This document shows, piece by piece, positions 18,136 to 26,475 of a DNA stretch of 27,485 bases. The translations under genes and the position numbers were made by a program. The stretch is from Deltaproteobacteria bacterium UBA6601 (lineage in GTDB: Bacteria > Myxococcota_A > UBA796 > UBA9615): positions 1 through 27,485 of the forward strand of contig DJIF01000012.1 in the NCBI GenBank assembly GCA_002433485.1, read 5' to 3'. The notes under the pieces are model-generated. The model was given only the letters and a program-made list of their open reading frames with translations. It searched no databases and was not told the origin of the DNA. Within the stretch, counting starts at the first letter, position 1, and each line of letters starts with the position of its first letter.

Positions 18136-19749
18136 ATGACAACAAACGACGGCTCGACCGTTGCATATTTCTGCATGGAGTACGGGCTGGATCCGGCGCT
18201 CACCATCTATTCGGGTGGGCTGGGCGTTCTCGCCGGGGACATCCTCAAGGCCAATTACGATCAGGGCAGAGACCTAGTTGCCGTGGGGATTCTCTGGGAC
18301 GAAGGCTACACCCGGCAGCGTATTGGTGAGGACGGGCAGCCACGAGACGACTACGAGAAGACCGACCGCTCCAGGCTGGAGCCGGTGGCGGCCGAGCTTA
18401 GCGTGACCCTGCGCGGTGAAGAGGTACCCCTGCGGGCCTGGCTGATGCGCGCTTATGGGAACGCGCCGCTGTTCCTGTTGGAGCCGGTCAGGGACGAGCA
18501 TCGAGCTCGGTACACAGCTCGTCTTTATGGTGGGAATGATGATGACCGGGTCGCTCAGGAATTGATCCTTGGGGTTGGAGGTGTCCGGCTACTGCGTGCC
18601 CTGGGCCAGAAGGTAGGCCTCTTTCACTTCAATGAGGGCCACGCCCTGTTTGCCGCCTTTGAGTTGCTGCGGGAACGTGTCATGAGCGGTGAGAGTTTGA
18701 GCCAAGCTCGTGAGGCAGTCCGCCAGAATATTGTCTTTACCACTCACACACCGGTCCCTGCCGGCAATGAGGTTCACCCCATTGAGCGGCTGCTTGAGCA
18801 GGGCGCAGGTCTGGGCGTGTTCAGCTTTGACGACATTGCATCGCTGGGCGGTAGCCCTTTTGAGATGACCCGAGCTGCCATTGAGTTGAGCCGCAAGGCC
18901 AACGCAGTGGCCGAACTGCACGGCCGAACCGCCCGGAGCATGTGGGCCTCAGTCGCGGGGGGCAGTGAGATCCTGTCCATCACCAATGGCGTGCACATGC
19001 CGACCTGGCAGGATCCCGAGTTGTCACGGCTGGCCGGGGAAGCTGGCGATGAAGCTTTCCAGGCTCGTCATCAGCAGCTTAAGGACGAACTGGTTGCGGA
19101 GCTTGAGCGGCGGACCGGTGCCAGGCTCGACGCGACTCGTCTCATCGTTGGCTTCAGCAGGCGAGCTGCTACCTACAAACGCGCGACTATGGTCCTGAGG
19201 GACCTTGAATGGCTGACGCCGCTCTTTGCCGGTCAGCGCATCCAGTTTGTCTTCAGTGCTAAGGCTCACCCGAGAGATGCCGGCGGCAAGGCGATCGTAG
19301 CGGAGCTTGCGGCGGTGGCCCGGACCCACCCCAACAATGTGGTCTTTGTTGAGGACTATGACATGGAGATTGGCGCCATGCTCACGCGCGGCTGTGATGT
19401 GTGGTTGAACACCCCAAGGCGTCCAAAGGAGGCTTCCGGAACTTCTGGAATGAAGGCCGCGGCCAACGGCTTACTGAACGTCAGCATCCTGGATGGTTGG
19501 TGGGATGAAGGCTGTGAGCACGGCCTAAATGGCTGGCAGTTCGGTGACGGTTATGAAGGAGAAGGGCAGGACGAGCATGACTATCATGCTCTAAAGCAAT
19601 TGCTCGTCTCAGAGGTGCTGCCGACCTTCTACGACGATCGAGCCCGTTGGGTGAAGATGATGCGTGCGGCGGTACGCACCGCCGAGACTCGCTTCTCAGC
19701 TGCCCGGATGGTCTCTCGCTATCACGATGAGCTGTATCCGTTGACGTGA
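18136..19749 (+). CDS. glgP: Alpha-glucan phosphorylase (GT35), short form
   Basis: Cytoplasmic enzyme that splits alpha-1,4-glucans with phosphate to give glucose-1-phosphate. The 537 residues have the short-form layout seen in many bacterial and archaeal phosphorylases, rather than the roughly 800 residues of E. coli GlgP/MalP. The N-terminus YFCMEYGLDPALTIYSGGLGVLAGD is the family hallmark. The PLP-binding segment EASGTSGMKAAANG is intact, with Lys440 the expected Schiff-base lysine. There is no signal peptide. The ATG at 18136 is chosen because AGGAG (18125-18129) lies 6 nt upstream and the hallmark follows directly. An upstream in-frame start at 18058 would overlap the promoter. The stop overlaps the start of the next gene (TGATG), so the enzyme is co-expressed with a secreted amylase, linking outside digestion to inside phosphorolysis. 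Confidence 0.93.
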   Translation: MTTNDGSTVAYFCMEYGLDPALTIYSGGLGVLAGDILKANYDQGRDLVAVGILWDEGYTRQRIGEDGQPRDDYEKTDRSRLEPVAAELSVTLRGEEVPLRAWLMRAYGNAPLFLLEPVRDEHRARYTARLYGGNDDDRVAQELILGVGGVRLLRALGQKVGLFHFNEGHALFAAFELLRERVMSGESLSQAREAVRQNIVFTTHTPVPAGNEVHPIERLLEQGAGLGVFSFDDIASLGGSPFEMTRAAIELSRKANAVAELHGRTARSMWASVAGGSEILSITNGVHMPTWQDPELSRLAGEAGDEAFQARHQQLKDELVAELERRTGARLDATRLIVGFSRRAATYKRATMVLRDLEWLTPLFAGQRIQFVFSAKAHPRDAGGKAIVAELAAVARTHPNNVVFVEDYDMEIGAMLTRGCDVWLNTPRRPKEASGTSGMKAAANGLLNVSILDGWWDEGCEHGLNGWQFGDGYEGEGQDEHDYHALKQLLVSEVLPTFYDDRARWVKMMRAAVRTAETRFSAARMVSRYHDELYPLT

Positions 19750-22118
19750 TGATCAAGGTTTGTGATGGAGCCCCTGGCGGGGTCAAGCGGCGCTCAGGCT
19801 GGCCCTCTATGGGCCTGCTTGGGGGCGCTTCGCTGCCGTTGCTGCTCATGTTGCTCGTGTTCCAGCCGGGCTGCGATACGATCTGCGTGGGGCCTAACTG
19901 TCGGCAGCAGCCCGATGATACGGAGTCTGATCCTGATACCCAGCAGGGCGACGATGACGACTCTGCTGATGCTGCGGTCAGCAGCACACAGAGTCCTGAT
20001 GAGCGGTGGCCGGAGGACAGCAGCCCTCGCAGCTGCGCGGTGATCAGGGAACACCTTGCCCCCACTGGGGTCGCACAGGTCCAGCTCGCCGGAGAATTTT
20101 CGGACTGGCAGCCCCTGGAGATGGAAGGGCCCGATGCGCAGGGCTGGTGGAGCATCGAGCTGGGAGAGCTTGCCCCCGGCAATTACGCCTACAAGTATCT
20201 GTATGACGGCGCCTGGGAAGCCGGGCCGCCGCCCTGGAGCCTGGGCCACTGGAGTGACGGCATTGAGAATCGAAATCTCCGCGTTGCTGATTGCAGCAGT
20301 CCACTGTTGCGGGTGCTTAGCGGTTCAGCGACCCCCTCTGGCGAGCTCGAACTTAGGGTCCAGTTCCTGGCTGCTGCAGACGGCGCGTCGCTGGACATGG
20401 GAGGGCTGGAGGTCATGGTGGGAGAACTGCCGACTGAGGCCAGCTGGGACCCTTCGAGTGGTCAGCTGACGGTGGCGGCTACCGGCCTGCCTTCAGGCAA
20501 ACACACTGTCCGGCTCAGCGTGGTCGATGCCGCAGGAAGAGCCGCTGAGAACTCCCCTTTGTTTGTTCCGCTGTGGGTAGAAGACGAGCCTTTCCGCTGG
20601 GCCGAAGGTTTGATGTATTTCGTCTTCACCGATCGCTTCCGAGATGGGGATTGGGAGCAGGACCCGCTGCTGCCGGCCACTCCAGGTGTCGCCTGGAGGG
20701 CTGACTATCAGGGAGGCAATTTCCTCGGCGTGATTCACGCCCTGCAGGAAGACTACTTTGCCGATCTTGGGGTCAATGTGTTGTGGATTTCGCCCGCCCA
20801 GGAGAACCCTGAGGGGGCCTATCTCGGTATTGATGGGGTGAACCTTTTTTCTGGTTATCACGGCTATTGGCCAGTCTCCGCTCGTGGAGTAGAGGAGCGT
20901 TTTGGCGATTCCAGCGCCGTCGCGAAGGACCGCCTCCACGAGTTGGTTCGTGAGGCTCACGCGCGCGGAGTTCGGGTCGTGTTTGATCTGGTTCTTAACC
21001 ATGTACACCTGGAGCACGAGTATCTGGTTGAGCACCCGGAGTGGCTCAGTGACGGCTGTGTTTGCGGTACTTCAGGGTGCGACTGGGATGCCAGAGTTCT
21101 GGACTGCTGGTTCACTGACTACCTGCCTGATCTCAACTATCGTAATCATGCGATCGTCGAGAGAGTGGTTGATGATGTGCTGTGGTGGGTGCGTGAGTTT
21201 GACGTTGATGGTCTGCGAGTGGACGCAGCCAAGCACCTGGATCATGTCATCATGCGAACGCTGCGTAGCCGCTTGGAACAGCATGGTTCAGCCCCGGTAG
21301 GAGCTCCCATTCATCTGGTCGGTGAGACCTTCAGCGGTGCATCTGAGCACGAACTGCTGATGGATTATGTCGGTGATTACGAACTGCATGGGCAGTTTGA
21401 CTTCCCCCTCTACTGGTCGATCCGCAGTACCTTTGCAGGCGATGGCTCTATGGCGGCCCTGGAGCAGGCAATGCAGACCAGTTGGTCTGCATTTGAGGGC
21501 GCGATAATGTCGCCTTTTCTTGGCAACCATGATGTCCCTCGCTTCGTAACCGAGGCGGCTGGCAATGGCATGGGACCCTGGGGTTCTACTCCGGATCTGC
21601 TTGCCGATGGTGCAGATCAGGTCACTCGCTGGGACCTGGTCAATCGGCTCTCGATGGCATTCGTCTTCACTTTGACCCAGCCCGGGCTGCCGCTGCTCTA
21701 CTACGGTGATGAGATTGGTCTGGCTGGTGATGGTGACCCCGACAATCGGCGTTGGATGAATTTTGCTCCTTATCTCAGCGCTAACCAGCAGGAGTTGCTG
21801 GACCGAGTGAGAGCTATCGGGACTGCTCGCAAGGAGTCCGCGGCGCTTCGTGGCGGGCAGGTCGAGGTTCTTTGGGTCGATGAGGAACTGTTGGTCTATA
21901 GCCTGACTGCAACCTCCGGTGAGGTCGCGGTGGTGGCCATGAATAAGGGCTGGGGGACGCGGACTGAAGTGATCCCCGCCCCCGCTCTGGAAGATTTAGG
22001 TGTCGCTCAGTTACAAGGACTGCTTCAGCCGAACCGTCAATGGAGCGTGGGGCCGCAGGGCCTGGCTCTTGCTCTGGGCAGCTGGGAGTACGCGGTCCTT
22101 AGCAGCGTGCAGCCCTAG
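19749..22118 (+). CDS. Secreted GH13 alpha-amylase-family enzyme with CBM48-like domain
   Basis: Acts on alpha-glucans outside the cytoplasm. Of 789 residues, the first 42 form a KRR-led hydrophobic signal ending in a poor lipobox (FQPGC, C42). An acidic linker follows (QQGDDDDSADA). A CBM48/AMPK-type glycogen-binding domain spans about 95-165 (QVQLAGEFSDWQPLEM...NYAYKYLYDG), then a further beta domain and a GH13 barrel (about 285-700). Catalytic regions: D413 in VVFDLVLNH, nucleophile D492 in GLRVDAAKH, E526 in HLVGETFSG, D595 in FLGNHDVPR. A loop with four Cys (CVCGTSGCDWDARVLDC, about 438-454) is unusual and may form disulfides. The start overlaps the phosphorylase stop (TGATG). GTG at 19746 is equally possible and adds one residue. 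Exact specificity (amylase, neopullulanase-like) is not settled by sequence. Confidence 0.88.
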   Translation: MIKVCDGAPGGVKRRSGWPSMGLLGGASLPLLLMLLVFQPGCDTICVGPNCRQQPDDTESDPDTQQGDDDDSADAAVSSTQSPDERWPEDSSPRSCAVIREHLAPTGVAQVQLAGEFSDWQPLEMEGPDAQGWWSIELGELAPGNYAYKYLYDGAWEAGPPPWSLGHWSDGIENRNLRVADCSSPLLRVLSGSATPSGELELRVQFLAAADGASLDMGGLEVMVGELPTEASWDPSSGQLTVAATGLPSGKHTVRLSVVDAAGRAAENSPLFVPLWVEDEPFRWAEGLMYFVFTDRFRDGDWEQDPLLPATPGVAWRADYQGGNFLGVIHALQEDYFADLGVNVLWISPAQENPEGAYLGIDGVNLFSGYHGYWPVSARGVEERFGDSSAVAKDRLHELVREAHARGVRVVFDLVLNHVHLEHEYLVEHPEWLSDGCVCGTSGCDWDARVLDCWFTDYLPDLNYRNHAIVERVVDDVLWWVREFDVDGLRVDAAKHLDHVIMRTLRSRLEQHGSAPVGAPIHLVGETFSGASEHELLMDYVGDYELHGQFDFPLYWSIRSTFAGDGSMAALEQAMQTSWSAFEGAIMSPFLGNHDVPRFVTEAAGNGMGPWGSTPDLLADGADQVTRWDLVNRLSMAFVFTLTQPGLPLLYYGDEIGLAGDGDPDNRRWMNFAPYLSANQQELLDRVRAIGTARKESAALRGGQVEVLWVDEELLVYSLTATSGEVAVVAMNKGWGTRTEVIPAPALEDLGVAQLQGLLQPNRQWSVGPQGLALALGSWEYAVLSSVQP

Positions 22119-22213
22119 GGTTGAGCAGGAGTCTTTTTTCCGACAGGTTCGTTTCCGCAAGGACCCAGGCAGGAGTAGCCTCTTGCCTCAGAAAGCCGCT
22201 CAGGAGAGCCGTG

Positions 22214-23083
22214 ATGCGTTGTGAAAAATACATTCTCTTCATTCTGCTACTGGCAATTCTGCTGCCAGCCTGTGGCTCTAATGGTGGCGACAGCCGCGCT
22301 GACGACGATGACAGCGCTGATAACGATTCTGGCGACGACGACGACTCCACTCACGGCGACGACGACGACTCCACTCACGGCGACGACGACGACTCCACTC
22401 ACGATGACGACGACTCCACTCACGATGATGACGACTCTACTCACGGCGATGATGACGACTCTGCTCACGGCGATGATGACGACTCTGCGCTGCCCGATTG
22501 GCAGCTGTGTGGGAGTGCCGGGGGTGAGCCTGGCCAAGACGGTTGGACCGTCAGTCTGAACGGCTCTGCCGGGGTGTTCGGCGATGGTGACTCGACCCTG
22601 AACGGTGGTGGAGGGTCGCTGGGAATCAGCCCGTCCGCCTGGGGCTTGTGGGCTGATTTGGGTGCGAGCAGTGAACTTTCGCGGGATCTCGAAGGAGGGG
22701 TGCTGAACCCAGGCTCCAGCTTTTCTCTTGAGTTCGATAACGGTTGGGTCGAGGCTGGCGGTGAAGTTGGGCTCCGTCTGGAGTCGCTTGCGGATGAGGT
22801 GTTCCGCTTCTCCTTCAGCGGTGGTGATAGCAATTACCGTGTCCTGGATGGCGCTGGTAACAACCAACTAAGCCTGCCGCACAGCGTCGATGGACTGCAC
22901 CTCCAATGGAGTCTGGTCAGCCCAACCAACTACGTACTTGAGGTCAATGACGCACAGCTTCATCAGGGTACTTTGGGTGGCTCTGGTGGGGCTCCAGTCC
23001 GACTCTCGGTATTTAATTCTGCAGCGGGGCCAGGCCCACAGAATCATGACCTCTACATCAACTGTCTAGCGCTGCTCCGTTAG
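22214..23083 (+). CDS. Lipoprotein with Asp-rich repeat stalk and C-terminal beta-sandwich domain
   Basis: The 289 residues begin with a strong lipoprotein signal (YILFILLLAILLPAC, lipobox LPAC, C20) with Gly at +2, which fits outer-membrane sorting. Residues about 27-92 are an acidic stalk containing seven DDDDS-type repeats. The C-terminal domain (about 95-289) is Gly/Ser-rich and beta-like, with segments such as FSLEFDNGWVEAGGEVGLRLES, FSFSGGDSNYRV and LSVFNSAAGPGPQNHDLYIN, and one Cys near each end. It resembles extracellular carbohydrate-associated beta-sandwich domains I have seen beside amylases, but I cannot name a family. The ATG at 22214 is supported by AGGAG 7 nt upstream, and the open frame from 22121 lacks such support. 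It follows the GH13 gene by 95 bp. A surface starch-binding role is a context guess. Confidence 0.78.
   Translation: MRCEKYILFILLLAILLPACGSNGGDSRADDDDSADNDSGDDDDSTHGDDDDSTHGDDDDSTHDDDDSTHDDDDSTHGDDDDSAHGDDDDSALPDWQLCGSAGGEPGQDGWTVSLNGSAGVFGDGDSTLNGGGGSLGISPSAWGLWADLGASSELSRDLEGGVLNPGSSFSLEFDNGWVEAGGEVGLRLESLADEVFRFSFSGGDSNYRVLDGAGNNQLSLPHSVDGLHLQWSLVSPTNYVLEVNDAQLHQGTLGGSGGAPVRLSVFNSAAGPGPQNHDLYINCLALLR
22331..22489 (+). repeat. Tandem repeats encoding (G)DDDDSTH
   Basis: Seven units of 21-24 bp encode three GDDDDSTH, two DDDDSTH, then GDDDDSAH and GDDDDSA. Early units are nearly identical in DNA (ggcgacgacgacgactcc), later ones differ by synonymous changes such as gat for gac. The block forms the acidic stalk of the lipoprotein and likely varies in copy number between strains. 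Confidence 0.93.
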
Positions 23084-23098
23084 GACTGGTTCGGACAG

Positions 23099-23491
23099 AT
23101 GACCTGGGTGTTCCGCTGCCTGAAGCGCTACGCGAGCTTCAGTGGTCGAGCCGGTTTGTTGGAGTGCTTTGTCTTCCTGGGTTTTGTCTGCGCCTGTCTC
23201 TTGGTGGCATTTGGGGTGGACCTGGCGATGGGCTGGAGTAGGGAGAACCTGGTTTCCTGGCTCCGCTGGTATCCGGCCTTCGAAACCACTCGGCTGTTGC
23301 TGATGCTGCCGACCTTTGCGGTCACTTCCCGCCGGCTACACGATTGTGGTCGTAGTGCTTGGTGGGGCGTACTGTGGCTGCTGCCGGTGCTGGGCTGGGT
23401 CTATCTCTTGCATTTGTTGGCACAGGACGGTGACCAGCAGGCCAACCGTTACGGTCCCCCCGACTTCCCAGCGCAGCGCCCAATTAATTAG
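23099..23491 (+). CDS. DUF805 family membrane protein
   Basis: A 130-residue inner-membrane protein with three to four hydrophobic segments (about 22-40, 66-77, 88-108). The pattern RRLHDCGRSAWWGVLWLLPVLGW followed by a short tail with Q-NRYGPPDF is the signature of the DUF805 family, whose function is unknown; small stand-alone members are common in Proteobacteria. It starts 15 bp after the lipoprotein stop, so it is probably the last gene of the + strand operon, though its Shine-Dalgarno site is weak. No link to starch metabolism can be seen besides position. It converges on the GH57-GH77 gene with a 35-bp gap that holds no strong terminator. Confidence 0.85.
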   Translation: MTWVFRCLKRYASFSGRAGLLECFVFLGFVCACLLVAFGVDLAMGWSRENLVSWLRWYPAFETTRLLLMLPTFAVTSRRLHDCGRSAWWGVLWLLPVLGWVYLLHLLAQDGDQQANRYGPPDFPAQRPIN

Positions 23492-23526
23492 GTCAGCCGG
23501 TTCCCGGCGGCGGCATTTATTAGCTC

Positions 23527-26475
23527 TCAGGCTCGCTTTGCGCGACCAGCGTTCATGATGTCCTCTCGCAGTGCTTTTGTGATGGGTTCGTCGAGGGCAT
23601 CCTTAGGCAGCCTCCAGACCCAGTTGCCGCCCAGTGTTCCCGGACGGTTCATGCGGGCTTCGTCGCCCAGGCCGAGCACATCTTGCACAGGGAGGATGGT
23701 CCAAAATGATGTAGAGCTGAGGGCCATGCGGACCATCCTTCGGGTGGCGGTTCTGCCGTCTTCGCCGAGGCCGAGCTCAGATCTACGTTCGGCATCCTGG
23801 GCTTCCCACCAGCCGCGCGTGGTTGATGAGTCGTGCGTTCCGGTGTAGGCCACACTCAGCGGGACATGATTGTCGATTCCATGGGGGTTGCTGGGATCTC
23901 CATCGAGGCCGAACTGGAGGACCTTCATGCCTGGTAGCCCCAGAGCATCGCGCAGTGCCAGGGTGGACTCGTCAACCAGACCGAGGTCTTCAGCGATGAG
24001 AGGCAGGCGGCCAAGTTCGGCCTCGATGGCGTCAAATACGGCCCTGCCCGGTCCCGGAATCCACTCTCCTGACGCAGCATGCTCTGCTTCAGCATCGACC
24101 GCCCAGTAGCGGGCAAAGCCGATGAAATGGTCAATGCGCAGTACGTCGCAGTGTTGCAGGGTGCGGCGCACGCGCTCGATCCACCAGCGGTAGCCGTCTT
24201 GTTCCATTGCTGCCCATTCGAACAGCGGATTACCCCACAGTTGGCCAGTCTCTGAGTAGGCATCGGGAGGTACCCCTGCAACCTTGAGCGGGAAGCCCAG
24301 GGCGTCGAGCTGAAAGAGCTGCTGGTGAGCCCATACATCGGCGCTGTCGCGGCCCACATAGATGGGCATGTCGCCGACCAGACGGATCCCGCGGGCTGCG
24401 GCATAGCGCCGCACAGCGCCCCACTGATGCTCAAAAATAAACAGCGCAGCGCGCCAGTTCTCTACTTCGTCAGCGAGTTCTGCTGAGGCCTGCGCCACGG
24501 CGTCCGGATCAAAGCTACGAAGTTGCGCCGGCCATAGCCACCAGGGTGCCCCTTCCTGGCGCTCCTTGATGGCGTGAAAGAGTGCTGCGTCAGTGGCCCA
24601 TGGAGCGGTGGTGACGAAGCGCTGAAGCTCGGCAAACCAGGGATGGTCGGGGCGGCTCAGCAGGGTTCTGGCAGCTGCCAGAACCCGGGGGCGCTTCTGT
24701 GCTCGGGTGCGCTCGTAATCAACGCATTCGGTTCTGGCCAGCTCGGCCTCTGGGTCAAGAAGGCCTGCCTCTGCGCAGCCTCTCAGTCCAACCAGATCAG
24801 GATTACCGGAAAAGGTAGACCAGCTGCTGTAGGGGCTGCCGTGGTCGTCGGTTGGTACCAGGGGCAGGACCTGCCAGACTCCGACTCCTGCATCGGCCAT
24901 CCAATCGATGAAGTCCCTGGCCCCATCGAGGCTGCCGATGGGTCCGGGGCCATCCAGGGCACTGACCGGTAGCAAAACCCCAGCTCGCTTGTCAGTAAGG
25001 CAGAACGAACTCGTCTCGCTCCTGATGGGCGATGGCTCAAGGTTTTGCTGGATGGTTTTGATCAGCAGTTCAGTGCCCAGGTTGCTGGGAATCTGGTTCA
25101 GGTCGGCCTCAAGTTGTGGGCTCAGGTCGACCCCGCAGAGTTCTCTGAGCTGGCCGGTCGCGGCAGCAGCGTGACGCAGGTTCTGCAGTGGCTCGATGCC
25201 GCTTACCTCGTCGAAAAACCACGCGCAGCTGGTGAACATGGCCAGTAGGTGACGGTGCACTTCGAGCCATTGCAGTGCCTTGGCAGGATCGCCTGTGGGT
25301 GCGCTCTGCTCTGCGTACCAGGAGTCGAAGGGCTGGGCGCCGGAAAGGACTTCGCCGTACCCGGATCTGGCCTTGTTGGGCTCGGTGAACAGCGTTTCTC
25401 CGATAGGCTGAAGTGCCTCTCGCGCCTGGTCCCGCAGTCTCTCGAGGCTGTCTCGCAGCGGTCCGCGCCAGCGTTGATGCCAGCCTCTAGAGGAGTCCAT
25501 ACGGCAGCCGCAGTCGCGGGACCAGCGACCGACTCCGTGAGCACAACTCCAGCTGCTGGGTTCGAGGATTCTCGCTTCCTGAGTGGGCGGGTTGGCGGCC
25601 AGCCAGGAGGCTGTGTTGGTTAGCCGTGCATCAGACCGCTGCTGAATGGCAGCGATGGCACAGGACAGCGCCATCTCGCCAAAAGTGTGGTGGTGGCCGT
25701 AGCTCTCGCCATCGGTGGCGACCACTGTGAGGCCTGTCTGTGCCGCCGCCTCTACCATGCGTTGGGCAAAGCGGTTGCCGTCGTTGAGCAAGCCCTCGAA
25801 GGCGACGCCGCGAGAGGTGCTGCCATCGTAGACCAGGGCTTTGATGCTGCGGCCTGATGGCAGTTCGATACGAAAGGCCCGATTGGCGCAGTCCTGTTCG
25901 GTGGCTGGCTGCCAGTTGCCGTGAGCGGTTCGGATCGAATCGATCTGGTGCGGTGCCAGAATGACGAAGGAGGGGCCAGCATCGGCTACTGAATCAAGGC
26001 TCGCCAGATCGATGGCTGTTTCGGGTAGCCAGATCCCGTCAGCTGGACGCTCGAAAGTTTGTTCAAACACCGCAAGGCCCCAGCGTATTTCGGTGGCTCG
26101 GTCCTGGGCATCGCACAGGGGCAAGATGGGGTGATGGTAGGGCTGGGCGATGGCTGAGCCCTTGCCGAAGCGCTCGATGCTGTTGCGATCGGCAAGCCGG
26201 AGGGCTTCCAGCAGCACTGGGTGCTCGCTAGCGATCCAGGTCAGAAGGGTTGGCCCGATGTCGAAGCTGATCCAGCCGTAGTTGTTGCTGGTGGCGCGCA
26301 GCTTTCCTTCCGCATCGAGCAGGCGTGCCGCCATGTTGGGTGCATAGCACTCAAAGGCGATTCGCTCGTTCCAGTTGCGGAAAGGAGCGGCGGAAGGTTG
26401 CGGATCGAGCCGGTTGGTCCAGGGGTTCAGCCGAGTAGGCTGATAGAAGTGGCCGTGTATGCAGATGTCCTTCAA
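23527..26475 (-). CDS. malQ: Fused GH57 glycosidase and GH77 4-alpha-glucanotransferase
   Basis: One 982-residue frame joins two alpha-glucan enzymes. Residues 1 to about 480 are a GH57 domain: HGHFYQP (7-13), the probable nucleophile E152 in GIWLPETA, and ATDGESYGHHH with D255, as in the GH57/DUF3536 group. Its helical C-part looks shorter than in stand-alone members of about 800 residues. Residues about 490-982 are a complete GH77 amylomaltase: nucleophile D782 in LRIDHFIGF, acid/base E829 in PLIAEDLG and D882 in TGTHDSSTTRGWW. GH77 moves maltosyl units between glucans and releases glucose, feeding phosphorylase. There is no signal peptide, so it is cytoplasmic. The start is a TTG at 26473-26475 in a TTGA overlap with the upstream stop, with GAGGAG 8 nt before it and the HGHFYQP motif right after. 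The open frame to 26865 is a spurious extension over the neighbouring gene. Confidence 0.88.
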   Translation of the reverse strand: MKDICIHGHFYQPTRLNPWTNRLDPQPSAAPFRNWNERIAFECYAPNMAARLLDAEGKLRATSNNYGWISFDIGPTLLTWIASEHPVLLEALRLADRNSIERFGKGSAIAQPYHHPILPLCDAQDRATEIRWGLAVFEQTFERPADGIWLPETAIDLASLDSVADAGPSFVILAPHQIDSIRTAHGNWQPATEQDCANRAFRIELPSGRSIKALVYDGSTSRGVAFEGLLNDGNRFAQRMVEAAAQTGLTVVATDGESYGHHHTFGEMALSCAIAAIQQRSDARLTNTASWLAANPPTQEARILEPSSWSCAHGVGRWSRDCGCRMDSSRGWHQRWRGPLRDSLERLRDQAREALQPIGETLFTEPNKARSGYGEVLSGAQPFDSWYAEQSAPTGDPAKALQWLEVHRHLLAMFTSCAWFFDEVSGIEPLQNLRHAAAATGQLRELCGVDLSPQLEADLNQIPSNLGTELLIKTIQQNLEPSPIRSETSSFCLTDKRAGVLLPVSALDGPGPIGSLDGARDFIDWMADAGVGVWQVLPLVPTDDHGSPYSSWSTFSGNPDLVGLRGCAEAGLLDPEAELARTECVDYERTRAQKRPRVLAAARTLLSRPDHPWFAELQRFVTTAPWATDAALFHAIKERQEGAPWWLWPAQLRSFDPDAVAQASAELADEVENWRAALFIFEHQWGAVRRYAAARGIRLVGDMPIYVGRDSADVWAHQQLFQLDALGFPLKVAGVPPDAYSETGQLWGNPLFEWAAMEQDGYRWWIERVRRTLQHCDVLRIDHFIGFARYWAVDAEAEHAASGEWIPGPGRAVFDAIEAELGRLPLIAEDLGLVDESTLALRDALGLPGMKVLQFGLDGDPSNPHGIDNHVPLSVAYTGTHDSSTTRGWWEAQDAERRSELGLGEDGRTATRRMVRMALSSTSFWTILPVQDVLGLGDEARMNRPGTLGGNWVWRLPKDALDEPITKALREDIMNAGRAKRA

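Noticed and set aside
22331..22489. Short regular repeats that might suggest a CRISPR array
   Set aside because: Units are 21-24 bp without unique spacers, stay in frame and encode an acidic stalk.
22247..22867. 206-residue frame on the - strand opposite the stalked lipoprotein
   Set aside because: Its Val/Ile-rich repeat is the antisense of the DDDDS codons; the + strand gene has a lipobox and ribosome site.
23496..23508. Small hairpin GCCGG-TTC-CCGGC between converging genes
   Set aside because: The stem is 5 bp, the loop 3 nt and no T run follows on either strand, so it does not qualify as a terminator.
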